A stretch of DNA of 15,350 nucleotides, taken from assembly GCA_030613745.1 (NCBI GenBank), contig JAUWLK010000039.1, forward strand, positions 1-15,350. Reading direction: 5' to 3'. Within the stretch, counting starts at the first letter, position 1. Every line of letters begins with the position of its first letter. The position numbers were made by a program, and so were the translations under genes. Under the pieces are notes generated by a model, which worked only from the letters and a program-made list of their open reading frames with translations, was not told where the DNA came from and did not search any database. Origin of the DNA: Flavobacteriaceae bacterium (GTDB lineage: Bacteria > Bacteroidota > Bacteroidia > Flavobacteriales > Flavobacteriaceae). Positions 1-6,407 of the stretch are shown here, piece by piece.

Positions 1-83
1 TATTAGCAGAGCATATGAATGTGAAATTCTCTCATAAAATTTCTGAAGGCATATGGTATGAAGCTACTTTTGAAAAGAAATGA
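1..83 (+). CDS. 3' end of an unidentified protein gene (partial)
   Basis: The frame beginning at base 3 is open from the window edge to a TGA at 81-83. It encodes a 26-residue tail (LAEHMNVKFSHK, then ISEGIWYEATFEKK). Codon choice resembles the neighbouring genes, and a hairpin terminator follows about 50 nt later, which fits a real gene end. The tail is too short to assign a family and I do not recognise it. The gene converges on lpdA. Confidence 0.5.
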   Translation, partial: LAEHMNVKFSHKISEGIWYEATFEKK

Positions 84-134
84 AATTAAATTTAAGATAA
101 AGATTCTTGTTTTAATGGGAATGATTTACACATA

Positions 135-173
135 AAAAAAACTCTCCTGAAGTTTTCACAAGAGAGTTTTTTT
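135..173. terminator. Bidirectional intrinsic terminator between the partial gene and lpdA
   Basis: A perfect 12-bp stem pairs 135-146 with 162-173. Its core is CTCTC/GAGAG, with seven A on the left and seven T on the right, so a U-tract follows the hairpin on either strand. The 15-nt loop can form a further small TGAA/TTCA stem. It lies between two converging genes, 52 nt after the stop of the left gene and 26 nt after the lpdA stop, and can serve both. Confidence 0.88.
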
Positions 174-198
174 GTACAAATAGTGTACTCAATATTTT

Positions 199-1587
199 TT
201 ACAAATGTATCACTTCATCATAAGCATCAGCAACTGCTTCCATAACAGCCTCACTCATCGTAGGATGTGGATGAATTGCTTTTAATACTTCATGGCCTGT
301 AGTTTCTAATTTTCTTCCTAAAACAGCTTCGGCAATCATATCAGTAACTCCTGCTCCAATCATATGACAACCCAACCATTCACCGTATTTGGCATCAAAA
401 ATTACTTTTACAAAACCTTCTGTAGCTCCTGCTGCAGAAGCTTTCCCGGAAGCTGAAAATGGGAACTTACCTACTTTTAATTCATACCCTTTTTCTTTTG
501 CTTGCGTTTCAGTCAATCCAACACTAGCAATTTCAGGACTTGCATAAGTGCATCCTGGAATATTACCATAATCAATAGGCTCGGTATTTAAACCTGCAAT
601 CTTTTCAACACAAGTAATTCCTTCCGCGGAAGCGACATGCGCCAAGGCCGGACCAGGAACTATATCTCCAATAGCGTAATAACCCGGTAAATTGGTTTGG
701 TAAAAATCATTAACCAATATTTTATCTTTATCGGTTACAATTCCTACATCCTCTAGACCAATATTTTCAATATTTGATTTTATTCCAACTGCAGATAAAA
801 TAATATCTGCTTCTAAAGTTATTTCCCCTTTTTTAGTATTTACAGTTGCTTTAACTCCGTTACCCGATGTATCGACTTTAGTAACACTGGAGTTGGTCAT
901 TACCTTAATTTTTGATCTTTTTAATGATCTTTCAAATTGTTTTGACACTTCTTCATCTTCTAAAGGAACTACATTTGGCAAAAATTCAACAATAGTTACT
1001 TTGGTTCCCATAGAGTTATAAAAATATGCAAATTCAACACCTATAGCACCTGAACCAACAATAATTATACTTTCTGGTTGTTTTGGTAAAGTCATGGCTT
1101 CACGATATCCTATTACTTTTTTACCGTCAATAGGTAAAAATGGTAATTCACGAGAACGCGCTCCTGTTGCAATAATAATATGATCAGCACTATATTCTGT
1201 AACTTTATTATCTGAGTCAGTTACATCAACTTTTTTACCTGCTTTTATTTTCCCAAACCCATTGAGTACATCAATTTTATTTTTTTTCATTAAAAATTGA
1301 ACACCTTTACTCATTCCTTCGGCTACATTACGACTTCGTTTAACAATTGCAGAAAAATCTTTATCAATATTTTCGGCTTTCAATCCATATGCATCAACAT
1401 GTTTTAAGTACTCATATACTTGCGCACTTTTTAATAATGCTTTTGTAGGAATACACCCCCAATTCAAACAAATTCCACCAAGGTTTTCTTTCTCTATAAC
1501 CGCAACTTTAAATCCGAGTTGAGATGCTCTAATTGCAGTTACATAACCTCCTGGTCCACTTCCTATTATTATAATATCGTATTTCAT
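199..1587 (-). CDS. lpdA: Dihydrolipoamide dehydrogenase (E3 component)
   Basis: This is the cytoplasmic FAD enzyme that reoxidises dihydrolipoyl groups on the E2 or H proteins of 2-oxo acid dehydrogenase complexes and the glycine cleavage system, reducing NAD+. The 462-residue length is typical. An N-terminal FAD site GSGPGG (9-14) is followed by the redox disulfide C40/C45 in GGICLNWGCIPTK. The NAD-binding loop GSGAIG is at 178-183 and the second FAD motif YAIGD at 304-308. The C-terminal dimerisation domain carries the active-site pair H441 and E446 in HPHPTMSE. All key residues are present and the start is the usual MKYD-type N-terminus. No E1 or E2 gene is adjacent, so it is probably a separately transcribed shared E3. 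A one-mismatch -7 element (TTACTTTG, minus strand, 1642-1649) lies upstream, but I see no matching -33. Confidence 0.97.
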   Translation of the reverse strand: MKYDIIIIGSGPGGYVTAIRASQLGFKVAVIEKENLGGICLNWGCIPTKALLKSAQVYEYLKHVDAYGLKAENIDKDFSAIVKRSRNVAEGMSKGVQFLMKKNKIDVLNGFGKIKAGKKVDVTDSDNKVTEYSADHIIIATGARSRELPFLPIDGKKVIGYREAMTLPKQPESIIIVGSGAIGVEFAYFYNSMGTKVTIVEFLPNVVPLEDEEVSKQFERSLKRSKIKVMTNSSVTKVDTSGNGVKATVNTKKGEITLEADIILSAVGIKSNIENIGLEDVGIVTDKDKILVNDFYQTNLPGYYAIGDIVPGPALAHVASAEGITCVEKIAGLNTEPIDYGNIPGCTYASPEIASVGLTETQAKEKGYELKVGKFPFSASGKASAAGATEGFVKVIFDAKYGEWLGCHMIGAGVTDMIAEAVLGRKLETTGHEVLKAIHPHPTMSEAVMEAVADAYDEVIHL

Positions 1588-1666
1588 ATTTATTATTTTA
1601 TTATTTTTTAAGAGTTATTTACACACTCAATTTAAAGATTGCAAAGTAAAGAAATATTAAAGACAT

Positions 1667-1707
1667 ATCCCGCTTTTACTGAAACAAGTTCAGTACAGTA
1701 GCGGGAT
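1667..1707. repeat. Two-part palindromic intergenic repeat (hairpin)
   Basis: An outer 8-bp stem (ATCCCGCT 1667-1674 with AGCGGGAT 1700-1707) encloses an inner 7-bp stem (TACTGAA 1677-1683 with TTCAGTA 1689-1695) around a 5-nt loop, with a 2x4 internal loop between the stems. It is GC-richer than its surroundings and has no adjacent U-tract. It lies in the 177-nt gap between the permease stop and the lpdA start. It could end or stabilise the permease mRNA. From memory, its core TGAAACAAGTTCA resembles a palindrome scattered between genes in many Bacteroidota genomes. A weaker imperfect repeat (TTTTGAG/CTCAAAA) lies at about 1722-1755. Confidence 0.7.
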
Positions 1708-1764
1708 TAGTTCAACTTACACTTTTGAGTTTGTTTTCACAAAACTCCTCAAAATTGAGTTTCA

Positions 1765-3000
1765 CTAATCAAATTTTATTGCTTTTACAGGACTTATTTT
1801 ACTTACAATATATGATGGTATTATAAGCATAATCAAACATAAAATTAAAGTACCAAGATTTATCAAAATTATATAATTAAGATTGAGATATATAGGCACT
1901 TGGTTTACATAATATGTTTCTGGATTTAAAGTAATAAAACCAAAATATTTTTGAATTAAAAGTAAACCTATTCCGATTAGGTTTCCCCAAAAAAGTCCAA
2001 TACCAATCAAATATGCAGCATTGTAAAGAAATATTTTCCGAATACTCCAATTATTATTACCCAAAGCTTTTAAAATACCTATCATTTGTGTTCGCTCTAA
2101 AATTAAAACCAGCAAGGCAGTTATCATATTAATACCTGCAATCAATACCATAATACCAATTATTACTGCAATATTGATATCAAATAAATTTAACCATTCA
2201 AATATTGCTGGAAATTTTTCAGAAATTGTATATGCATTTAAAGAAGGATCTATATTACTATATATTTCAAAACCTGTTTCTTGTAAGTCATCAAAATCAT
2301 GAATAAATATCTCAAAACCACCAACTTTATCAACTCCCCATTTATTGATCTTTTGAATATGCTTGATATCTCCTATTAAATAACTTTCATCAAACTCATC
2401 AAAACCAGAATTATAAATACCTGAAACAATAAATTTTCTTGAATTTGGTGCTTTATTCGGATTGTCTTTTACAAAAAACATATGAAAAGAATCACCAACT
2501 TTTAACTGCAACCTGTTTGATGTTTTTTCAGAAATTAAAACTTGATTGGTGAGTTTTTCATTGATATCAGGAATTTTGCCATCAACTAAATATTCATTAA
2601 AAAATGACCAATTGTAATTTTGATCAACTCCCTTTAAAATTATGCCCTCAAACTCTTCATCCGTTCTAATGATTCCTGCTTTTGTTGCAAAAGGTTGAAT
2701 TTTTTTAACATTCGGTACTTCCGAAAAGTCAGGATAAAAATTTTGGTGAATTGAAATAGGATTTACAGTAACTTTTGAATTGTTAGAATCATAATTACTT
2801 ATTTGTATATCACCGTTAAATCCTGATATTTTTTCTTTAATCTTTTTTTGCAATCCAACTCCGGTTGCAACCGAGAAAAACATCACAATAACTCCAATAG
2901 CAATGGCTAAAATTGAAATTTTTATAATAGGTGAGGAAACACTATTTTTGTGTTTATTGGAAGCTATTATACGTTTCGCTATAAATATTTCGTAATTCAA
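1765..3000 (-). CDS. LolC/LolE-type ABC transporter permease
   Basis: This is an inner-membrane permease of the LolC/E (FtsX/MacB-like) family. Such proteins pair with a LolD-type ATPase and extract outer-membrane lipoproteins from the inner membrane toward LolA. The 411 residues show the family topology. A first membrane helix (about 28-50) is followed by a large periplasmic MacB_PCD-like domain (about 51-270). Three more helices (about 274-302, 325-350 and 373-397) form the FtsX domain, with the typical cytosolic stretch LILERTQMIGILKALG and the terminal PVKAIKFD. No ATPase gene is next to it, which is common for this family in Bacteroidota. The start must be TTG at 3000: an in-frame TGA lies seven codons upstream, no ATG lies between, and the first internal ATG (residue 40) would cut into the first helix. 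Lipoprotein sorting is inferred from family; another export substrate is possible. Confidence 0.88.
   Translation of the reverse strand: MNYEIFIAKRIIASNKHKNSVSSPIIKISILAIAIGVIVMFFSVATGVGLQKKIKEKISGFNGDIQISNYDSNNSKVTVNPISIHQNFYPDFSEVPNVKKIQPFATKAGIIRTDEEFEGIILKGVDQNYNWSFFNEYLVDGKIPDINEKLTNQVLISEKTSNRLQLKVGDSFHMFFVKDNPNKAPNSRKFIVSGIYNSGFDEFDESYLIGDIKHIQKINKWGVDKVGGFEIFIHDFDDLQETGFEIYSNIDPSLNAYTISEKFPAIFEWLNLFDINIAVIIGIMVLIAGINMITALLVLILERTQMIGILKALGNNNWSIRKIFLYNAAYLIGIGLFWGNLIGIGLLLIQKYFGFITLNPETYYVNQVPIYLNLNYIILINLGTLILCLIMLIIPSYIVSKISPVKAIKFD
2943..2950 (+). promoter_or_regulatory. Candidate -7 element for the namZ-like gene
   Basis: TATTTTTG matches the Bacteroidota -7 consensus TAnnTTTG and lies 61 nt before the ATG at 3012, inside the permease reading frame. 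No TTG sits at the usual -33 distance (the nearest is 27 nt upstream), so the assignment is weak. A promoter somewhere in this coding region is nevertheless needed, because only 11 nt separate the two divergent start codons. Confidence 0.3.
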
Positions 3001-3011
3001 ATTCGTAGAAA

Positions 3012-4295
3012 ATGTTAAGTTTCAAAAATACATATTTCTTTTTAGTATCTAAATTATTAATGTTTGTTTTTATTTTAGGACTAACCTCCTGTAAAGAAAG
3101 TCAAGAAAAAACACAAAATGGCGAAAAATTAACTATTAACATTAGTGAAGTCCAAAATAAAGCAATTATTACAGGTGCAAATCAGATTGAAAAATATTTA
3201 CCCATTTTGCAAGGGAAAAATATTGCAATTGTAGCCAACCATACAAGTGTTATTGAAAGGCAAAAGGTAAAAGGCAAAAGGCAAAAGGCAAAAAAGGAAG
3301 AAAAGTTTTATACCCATTTGGTGGATTCGTTAGTTAGTTTGAACATAAACATAACTAAGGTTTTTGCTCCTGAACACGGATTTAGAGGAAAAGCTGATGC
3401 CGGTGAACATATATCTGATAATGTTGATCAATTAACTGGTTTGCCAATTGTTTCTCTACATGGTAAATACAGAAAACCCACACCTGAAGTTTTAAAAGGA
3501 GTTGACATTGTTTTATTTGATATTCAAGATGTTGGAGCTAGAATTTATACTTATATTTCAACAATGACCTACGTTATGGAGGCTTGCGCCGAATTGGGGA
3601 TTCCTGTTATAATTCTGGATCGTCCAAATCCTAACGGACATTATATTGATGGACCAACTTTGGAAATGAAACATAAATCATTTGTTGGTATGCACCCAAT
3701 ACCATTAGTTTATGGAATGACAATTGGTGAATATGCTAAAATGGTAAATGGTGAAAAATGGTTGAAAGACGGAGTTAAATGTGACATAACTGTTATGCAA
3801 CTAAAGAATTATACCCATGATTCAGAATATAATTTACCTATAAGACCTTCTCCAAATTTACCAAACAGCAAATCTATAAACCTATATCCTAGCTTAGGCT
3901 TTTTTGAAGGAACAATAATTAATGCAGGTAGAGGAACCGAATTTCAATTTCAACGTTATGGTGCTCCGTTTTTTCCAAAAAGTAAATTTAGTTATACTCC
4001 ACAATCTAATTTTGGTTCAAAAACTCCAAAATTTAAAGATGAGCTTTGTTATGGCGTTGATTTAAGTAAAACTGAAAAATTGAGTATAGTAAATCTTGAA
4101 TGGATAATTGATGCCTTTAATAAAACACCAAAAGATAAAGAATTTTTTGGAAAAACTTTTACCGTTCATGCCGGAAATTTAAAACTTCAAAAACAAATTG
4201 AAGCTGGAATGACTGCCTCAGAAATTAGAGCTACCTGGCAAAATGATATTGAAAAATTTAAAAGAATTAGAAGTAAATATCTGATTTACAAATAA
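3012..4295 (+). CDS. namZ: NamZ-like exo-beta-N-acetylmuramidase lipoprotein (DUF1343)
   Basis: The DUF1343 family includes NamZ, which releases N-acetylmuramic acid from the non-reducing end of peptidoglycan fragments and takes part in muropeptide recovery. The protein has 427 residues. The lipobox LTSC, with C27 as acylation site, follows a hydrophobic N-terminus, so it should be membrane-anchored. Conserved blocks are NHTS (76-79), EHGFRG (121-126, with the probable catalytic E121), DIQDVGARIYTY (170-181), LDRPNP (202-207), RPSPNLPN (278-285) and AGRGTE (305-310). A basic insertion at about 82-99, between NHTSVI and THLVD, is encoded by 7-bp repeats and is not usual in the family. The ATG at 3012 follows an in-frame TAG two codons upstream. 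The ATG at 3060 would leave a signal peptide with no basic residues. The next gene begins 11 nt after the stop, implying one transcript. Family is certain; the exact enzymatic activity is inferred. Confidence 0.9.
   Translation: MLSFKNTYFFLVSKLLMFVFILGLTSCKESQEKTQNGEKLTINISEVQNKAIITGANQIEKYLPILQGKNIAIVANHTSVIERQKVKGKRQKAKKEEKFYTHLVDSLVSLNINITKVFAPEHGFRGKADAGEHISDNVDQLTGLPIVSLHGKYRKPTPEVLKGVDIVLFDIQDVGARIYTYISTMTYVMEACAELGIPVIILDRPNPNGHYIDGPTLEMKHKSFVGMHPIPLVYGMTIGEYAKMVNGEKWLKDGVKCDITVMQLKNYTHDSEYNLPIRPSPNLPNSKSINLYPSLGFFEGTIINAGRGTEFQFQRYGAPFFPKSKFSYTPQSNFGSKTPKFKDELCYGVDLSKTEKLSIVNLEWIIDAFNKTPKDKEFFGKTFTVHAGNLKLQKQIEAGMTASEIRATWQNDIEKFKRIRSKYLIYK
3023..3030 (-). promoter_or_regulatory. Candidate -7 element for the LolC/E-type permease
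   Basis: The minus-strand sequence TATTTTTG matches TAnnTTTG. It lies 22 nt before the TTG start at 3000, which would give an untranslated leader of roughly 15 nt. It overlaps the signal-peptide codons of the divergent namZ-like gene. No clear -33 TTG is seen upstream. The placement is plausible but unproven. Confidence 0.35.
3259..3293 (+). repeat. Heptanucleotide tandem repeat (GGCAAAA)5 inside a coding sequence
   Basis: There are five consecutive 7-bp units, GGCAAAA x4 with one GGTAAAA in second position, followed by a degenerate AAGGAAG tail. The unit length is not a multiple of three, so a gain or loss of one unit shifts the frame of the namZ-like gene. Three units together encode seven residues such as GKRQKAK. 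The present copy number keeps the frame open. Confidence 0.9.
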
Positions 4296-4306
4296 AATAC
4301 CTTAAA

Positions 4307-5830
4307 ATGAAAAAAATACACTTATGGTTAATCACTCTACTTTTTATTAGTACGCTTTTTGGTCAAACCAAAGAGCAACTGGAAATTCTTGACAAGTACT
4401 ACCAAAAAACATTAGCCGAATGGTATATCCCAGGAATGGCAATTGCAATTACAACTGGTGATTCAATCATTTTTAGTAAAGGTTACGGTTATGCCAACTT
4501 AAATAAAAAAACTAAAGTTGACGGCAATACTTTATTTGCTATCGCTTCCAACTCAAAAGCGTTTACAGCCAGTTCAATTGCTAAATTAGTTGAAGAAAAT
4601 AAACTAAACTGGAGAGATAAAGTAATTGATTATTTACCGTATTATAAATTATATAACGACTATACTACCCAAAATTCAACCATAGAAGATTTGCTTTCGC
4701 ATAGAAATGGTTTAGAAACTTTTAGTGGAGATTTATTATGGTATGGTACAACTCTTAGTGCTGAAGATATTATTAAAGGTCAGCAATATTTAAAACCGAA
4801 TTCTGATTTCAGAACTAGGTTTGGTTATTCAAATATCGGGTTTTTGACAGCTGGAAAAGTTTTAGAAAAAGTAACCGATACCAGTTGGACTGATTATGTA
4901 ACCACTCATTTTTTAAAACCTTTAAAAATGAATCGGACATTAACCTCAACTTCTCAACTAAAAAATGCTAAAAATGTAGCTACTCCATATTTTTACGAAA
5001 ATGGCAAACATTATGAATTAAAATGGGTTAACTGGGATAATATTGCTCCGGCAGGTGCTTTGATTTCTTCTGTAAATGAGTATTCAAAATGGTTGCAATT
5101 GAATCTTAATAAAGGAACCATTCATAATAAAACCCTTTTCAGCAAAAGATCTTTTAATAAATTAACTACTCCTCATATAAATTTAAATGTTAGTGATAAT
5201 GCCGAAAAAGTTCATTTTAAATCTTATGGATTAGGCTGGAGTACACAAGATTATCAAGGTTATAAAATTGTTGGCCATGGTGGTGGATATGACGGTATGA
5301 TATCAAAATCTACTTTTGTGCCTGAAAAAAATATTGGAATCATAATTTTAACTAATAGCTTAAGTTGGGCTCCGGGAGCAATAATGAATAAAACTTTAGA
5401 TGTAATCTTAGCCAACAAAACAGATGGTAAAGATTGGAGTGCTAACTATCTGGAATACAAAGTAAAACAAGATAGTACAGCAACTGCAAAACTTGTAAAA
5501 AATGAATCTTTAAGAGGTACATTAAACATAAAAACTCATGATAATAAAGAATTTATAGGTACTTATAAAGATAGAATATACGGTACTACAACTGTATATT
5601 TAGAAAAGGAAAAACTCCATTTTAAAATGGATAAGACGCCAATTTATAAAGCGGAATTACATGTTTGGAATGGTAATATTTTTACTTTCAGATTTGATAC
5701 CAAATTATCTTCTTTACCTGAAGGGAAATTATGGTTTGATGTAGATAAAAATGGTAAAATTAATAAACTACATATTGATGTACCAAATCCTGATTTTTAT
5801 TTTACAGAGTTTGAGTTTATAAAACAGTAG
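4307..5830 (+). CDS. Periplasmic serine hydrolase, beta-lactamase/class C family
   Basis: This is an exported serine beta-lactamase-fold hydrolase of the class C/D-peptidase type (Pfam Beta-lactamase), 507 residues long. A Sec signal peptide spans about 1-19, with probable cleavage before Q20. The catalytic triad motifs are intact: SxxK at S81-K84 (SNSK), YSN at 174-176, and HGGG at 324-327 in place of the KTG box. The core ends near 375. About 400-507 forms a beta-rich C-terminal domain of the DUF3471 kind often appended to these enzymes. It follows the namZ-like gene after 11 nt, so the two are probably co-transcribed. That suggests action on peptide stems or D-amino-acid bonds of peptidoglycan fragments, but esterase or other peptidase activity is equally compatible. 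It converges on the next gene with only 3 nt between stop codons. Confidence 0.9.
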   Translation: MKKIHLWLITLLFISTLFGQTKEQLEILDKYYQKTLAEWYIPGMAIAITTGDSIIFSKGYGYANLNKKTKVDGNTLFAIASNSKAFTASSIAKLVEENKLNWRDKVIDYLPYYKLYNDYTTQNSTIEDLLSHRNGLETFSGDLLWYGTTLSAEDIIKGQQYLKPNSDFRTRFGYSNIGFLTAGKVLEKVTDTSWTDYVTTHFLKPLKMNRTLTSTSQLKNAKNVATPYFYENGKHYELKWVNWDNIAPAGALISSVNEYSKWLQLNLNKGTIHNKTLFSKRSFNKLTTPHINLNVSDNAEKVHFKSYGLGWSTQDYQGYKIVGHGGGYDGMISKSTFVPEKNIGIIILTNSLSWAPGAIMNKTLDVILANKTDGKDWSANYLEYKVKQDSTATAKLVKNESLRGTLNIKTHDNKEFIGTYKDRIYGTTTVYLEKEKLHFKMDKTPIYKAELHVWNGNIFTFRFDTKLSSLPEGKLWFDVDKNGKINKLHIDVPNPDFYFTEFEFIKQ

Positions 5831-5833
5831 TTA

Positions 5834-6376
5834 TTATTTAGACTTAAATAGTACTTTTGGCGGCTGCCAGGTTATAGTATCACCAACAACATTGCGAGAT
5901 TCACTAATAACTTCCATCCATGTTGGAGATACTTTTATCAACAAGTAGTTTTCTTTATTTGGATAAAAATCCTTCCATCTATCTTTCCATCTTTTATTTT
6001 TTTCATTTTCATCATCTACTATTTGAGCTACACCATGAATCATTACATATCCTGAAGAATCACTATCTAAATAATATAAAGTCACTCTCGAATCCTTCTT
6101 TATTTGATCAACCTTTCTGCTATTAGCATTTGTACCAAACCAAACTGTAAGATCATTTTCCGGAATAAAAGGATCCATTGCTCTTACCCTAGGACGACCT
6201 TCTTCATCTAAAGTAATTAGTGCACAAGTTTCTGCTGCAGTCATTATCTCTTTTGCCACATTTATTAAATCAATATCTGATAATTTTTTTTGTGTCATTT
6301 CTTGACTAAAACCATTAAAAGGTATTGATAATAGAACTAATAGAATTAAATATGTAAATTTTTGTGAGGATTTCAT
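5834..6376 (-). CDS. Exported pyridoxamine 5'-phosphate oxidase-like (PPOX/general stress 26) protein
   Basis: This is a split-barrel flavin-binding family protein, close in pattern to general stress protein 26. After a leader it shows CALITLDEEGRPRVRAMDPF (about 53-72), VWFGTNANSRKVDQIKKD (about 78-95) and VTLYYLD, the usual order of the family. The 180-residue protein begins with a clear Sec-type signal (KFTYLILLVLLSIPFNGFSQ), whereas most PPOX-fold proteins are cytosolic. The ATG of residue M27, just after the predicted cleavage site, could produce a leaderless form. It lies 31 nt downstream of the glycosidase gene on the same strand and may share its transcript. The substrate and cofactor (FMN, F420 or heme) cannot be told from sequence; it should not be called PdxH. 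Confidence 0.82.
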   Translation of the reverse strand: MKSSQKFTYLILLVLLSIPFNGFSQEMTQKKLSDIDLINVAKEIMTAAETCALITLDEEGRPRVRAMDPFIPENDLTVWFGTNANSRKVDQIKKDSRVTLYYLDSDSSGYVMIHGVAQIVDDENEKNKRWKDRWKDFYPNKENYLLIKVSPTWMEVISESRNVVGDTITWQPPKVLFKSK

Positions 6377-6407
6377 TTTAGTGTGTTTTTTATTTTAGTA
6401 TTAATAA

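Noticed and set aside
1720..1757. Imperfect inverted repeat (TTTTGAG ... CTCAAAA) as the permease terminator
   Set aside because: The pairing options compete with one another and no U-tract follows on the - strand. It is only mentioned alongside the nearby palindrome.
3060..3062. ATG at 3060 as the start of the namZ-like gene
   Set aside because: It would leave only about ten hydrophobic residues and no basic n-region before the lipobox cysteine. The ATG at 3012 gives a complete lipoprotein signal.
3012..4295. Frameshift or pseudogene because of the repeat insertion
   Set aside because: The frame stays open through the repeats, and all conserved blocks before and after are in the same frame, so the gene is intact as sequenced.
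4307..5830. Antibiotic-resistance beta-lactamase
   Set aside because: The large C-terminal domain, HGGG in place of KTG and the namZ-like neighbour point to a housekeeping serine hydrolase or D-peptidase. Nothing shows beta-lactam hydrolysis.
5920..6126. 68-codon + strand open frame
   Set aside because: It lies entirely antisense to the PPOX-like gene, has low-complexity Leu/Ser/His-rich content and matches no recognisable domain. Several similar frames elsewhere (6750-7001, 7276-7488, 8914-9183, 11445-11627, 11754-11951, 13769-13963) were dismissed for the same reason.
5834..6376. Annotation as PdxH (pyridoxamine 5'-phosphate oxidase of vitamin B6 synthesis)
   Set aside because: The sequence follows the general-stress-26-like pattern, is shorter than PdxH, lacks its C-terminal dimerisation motif and has an export signal.
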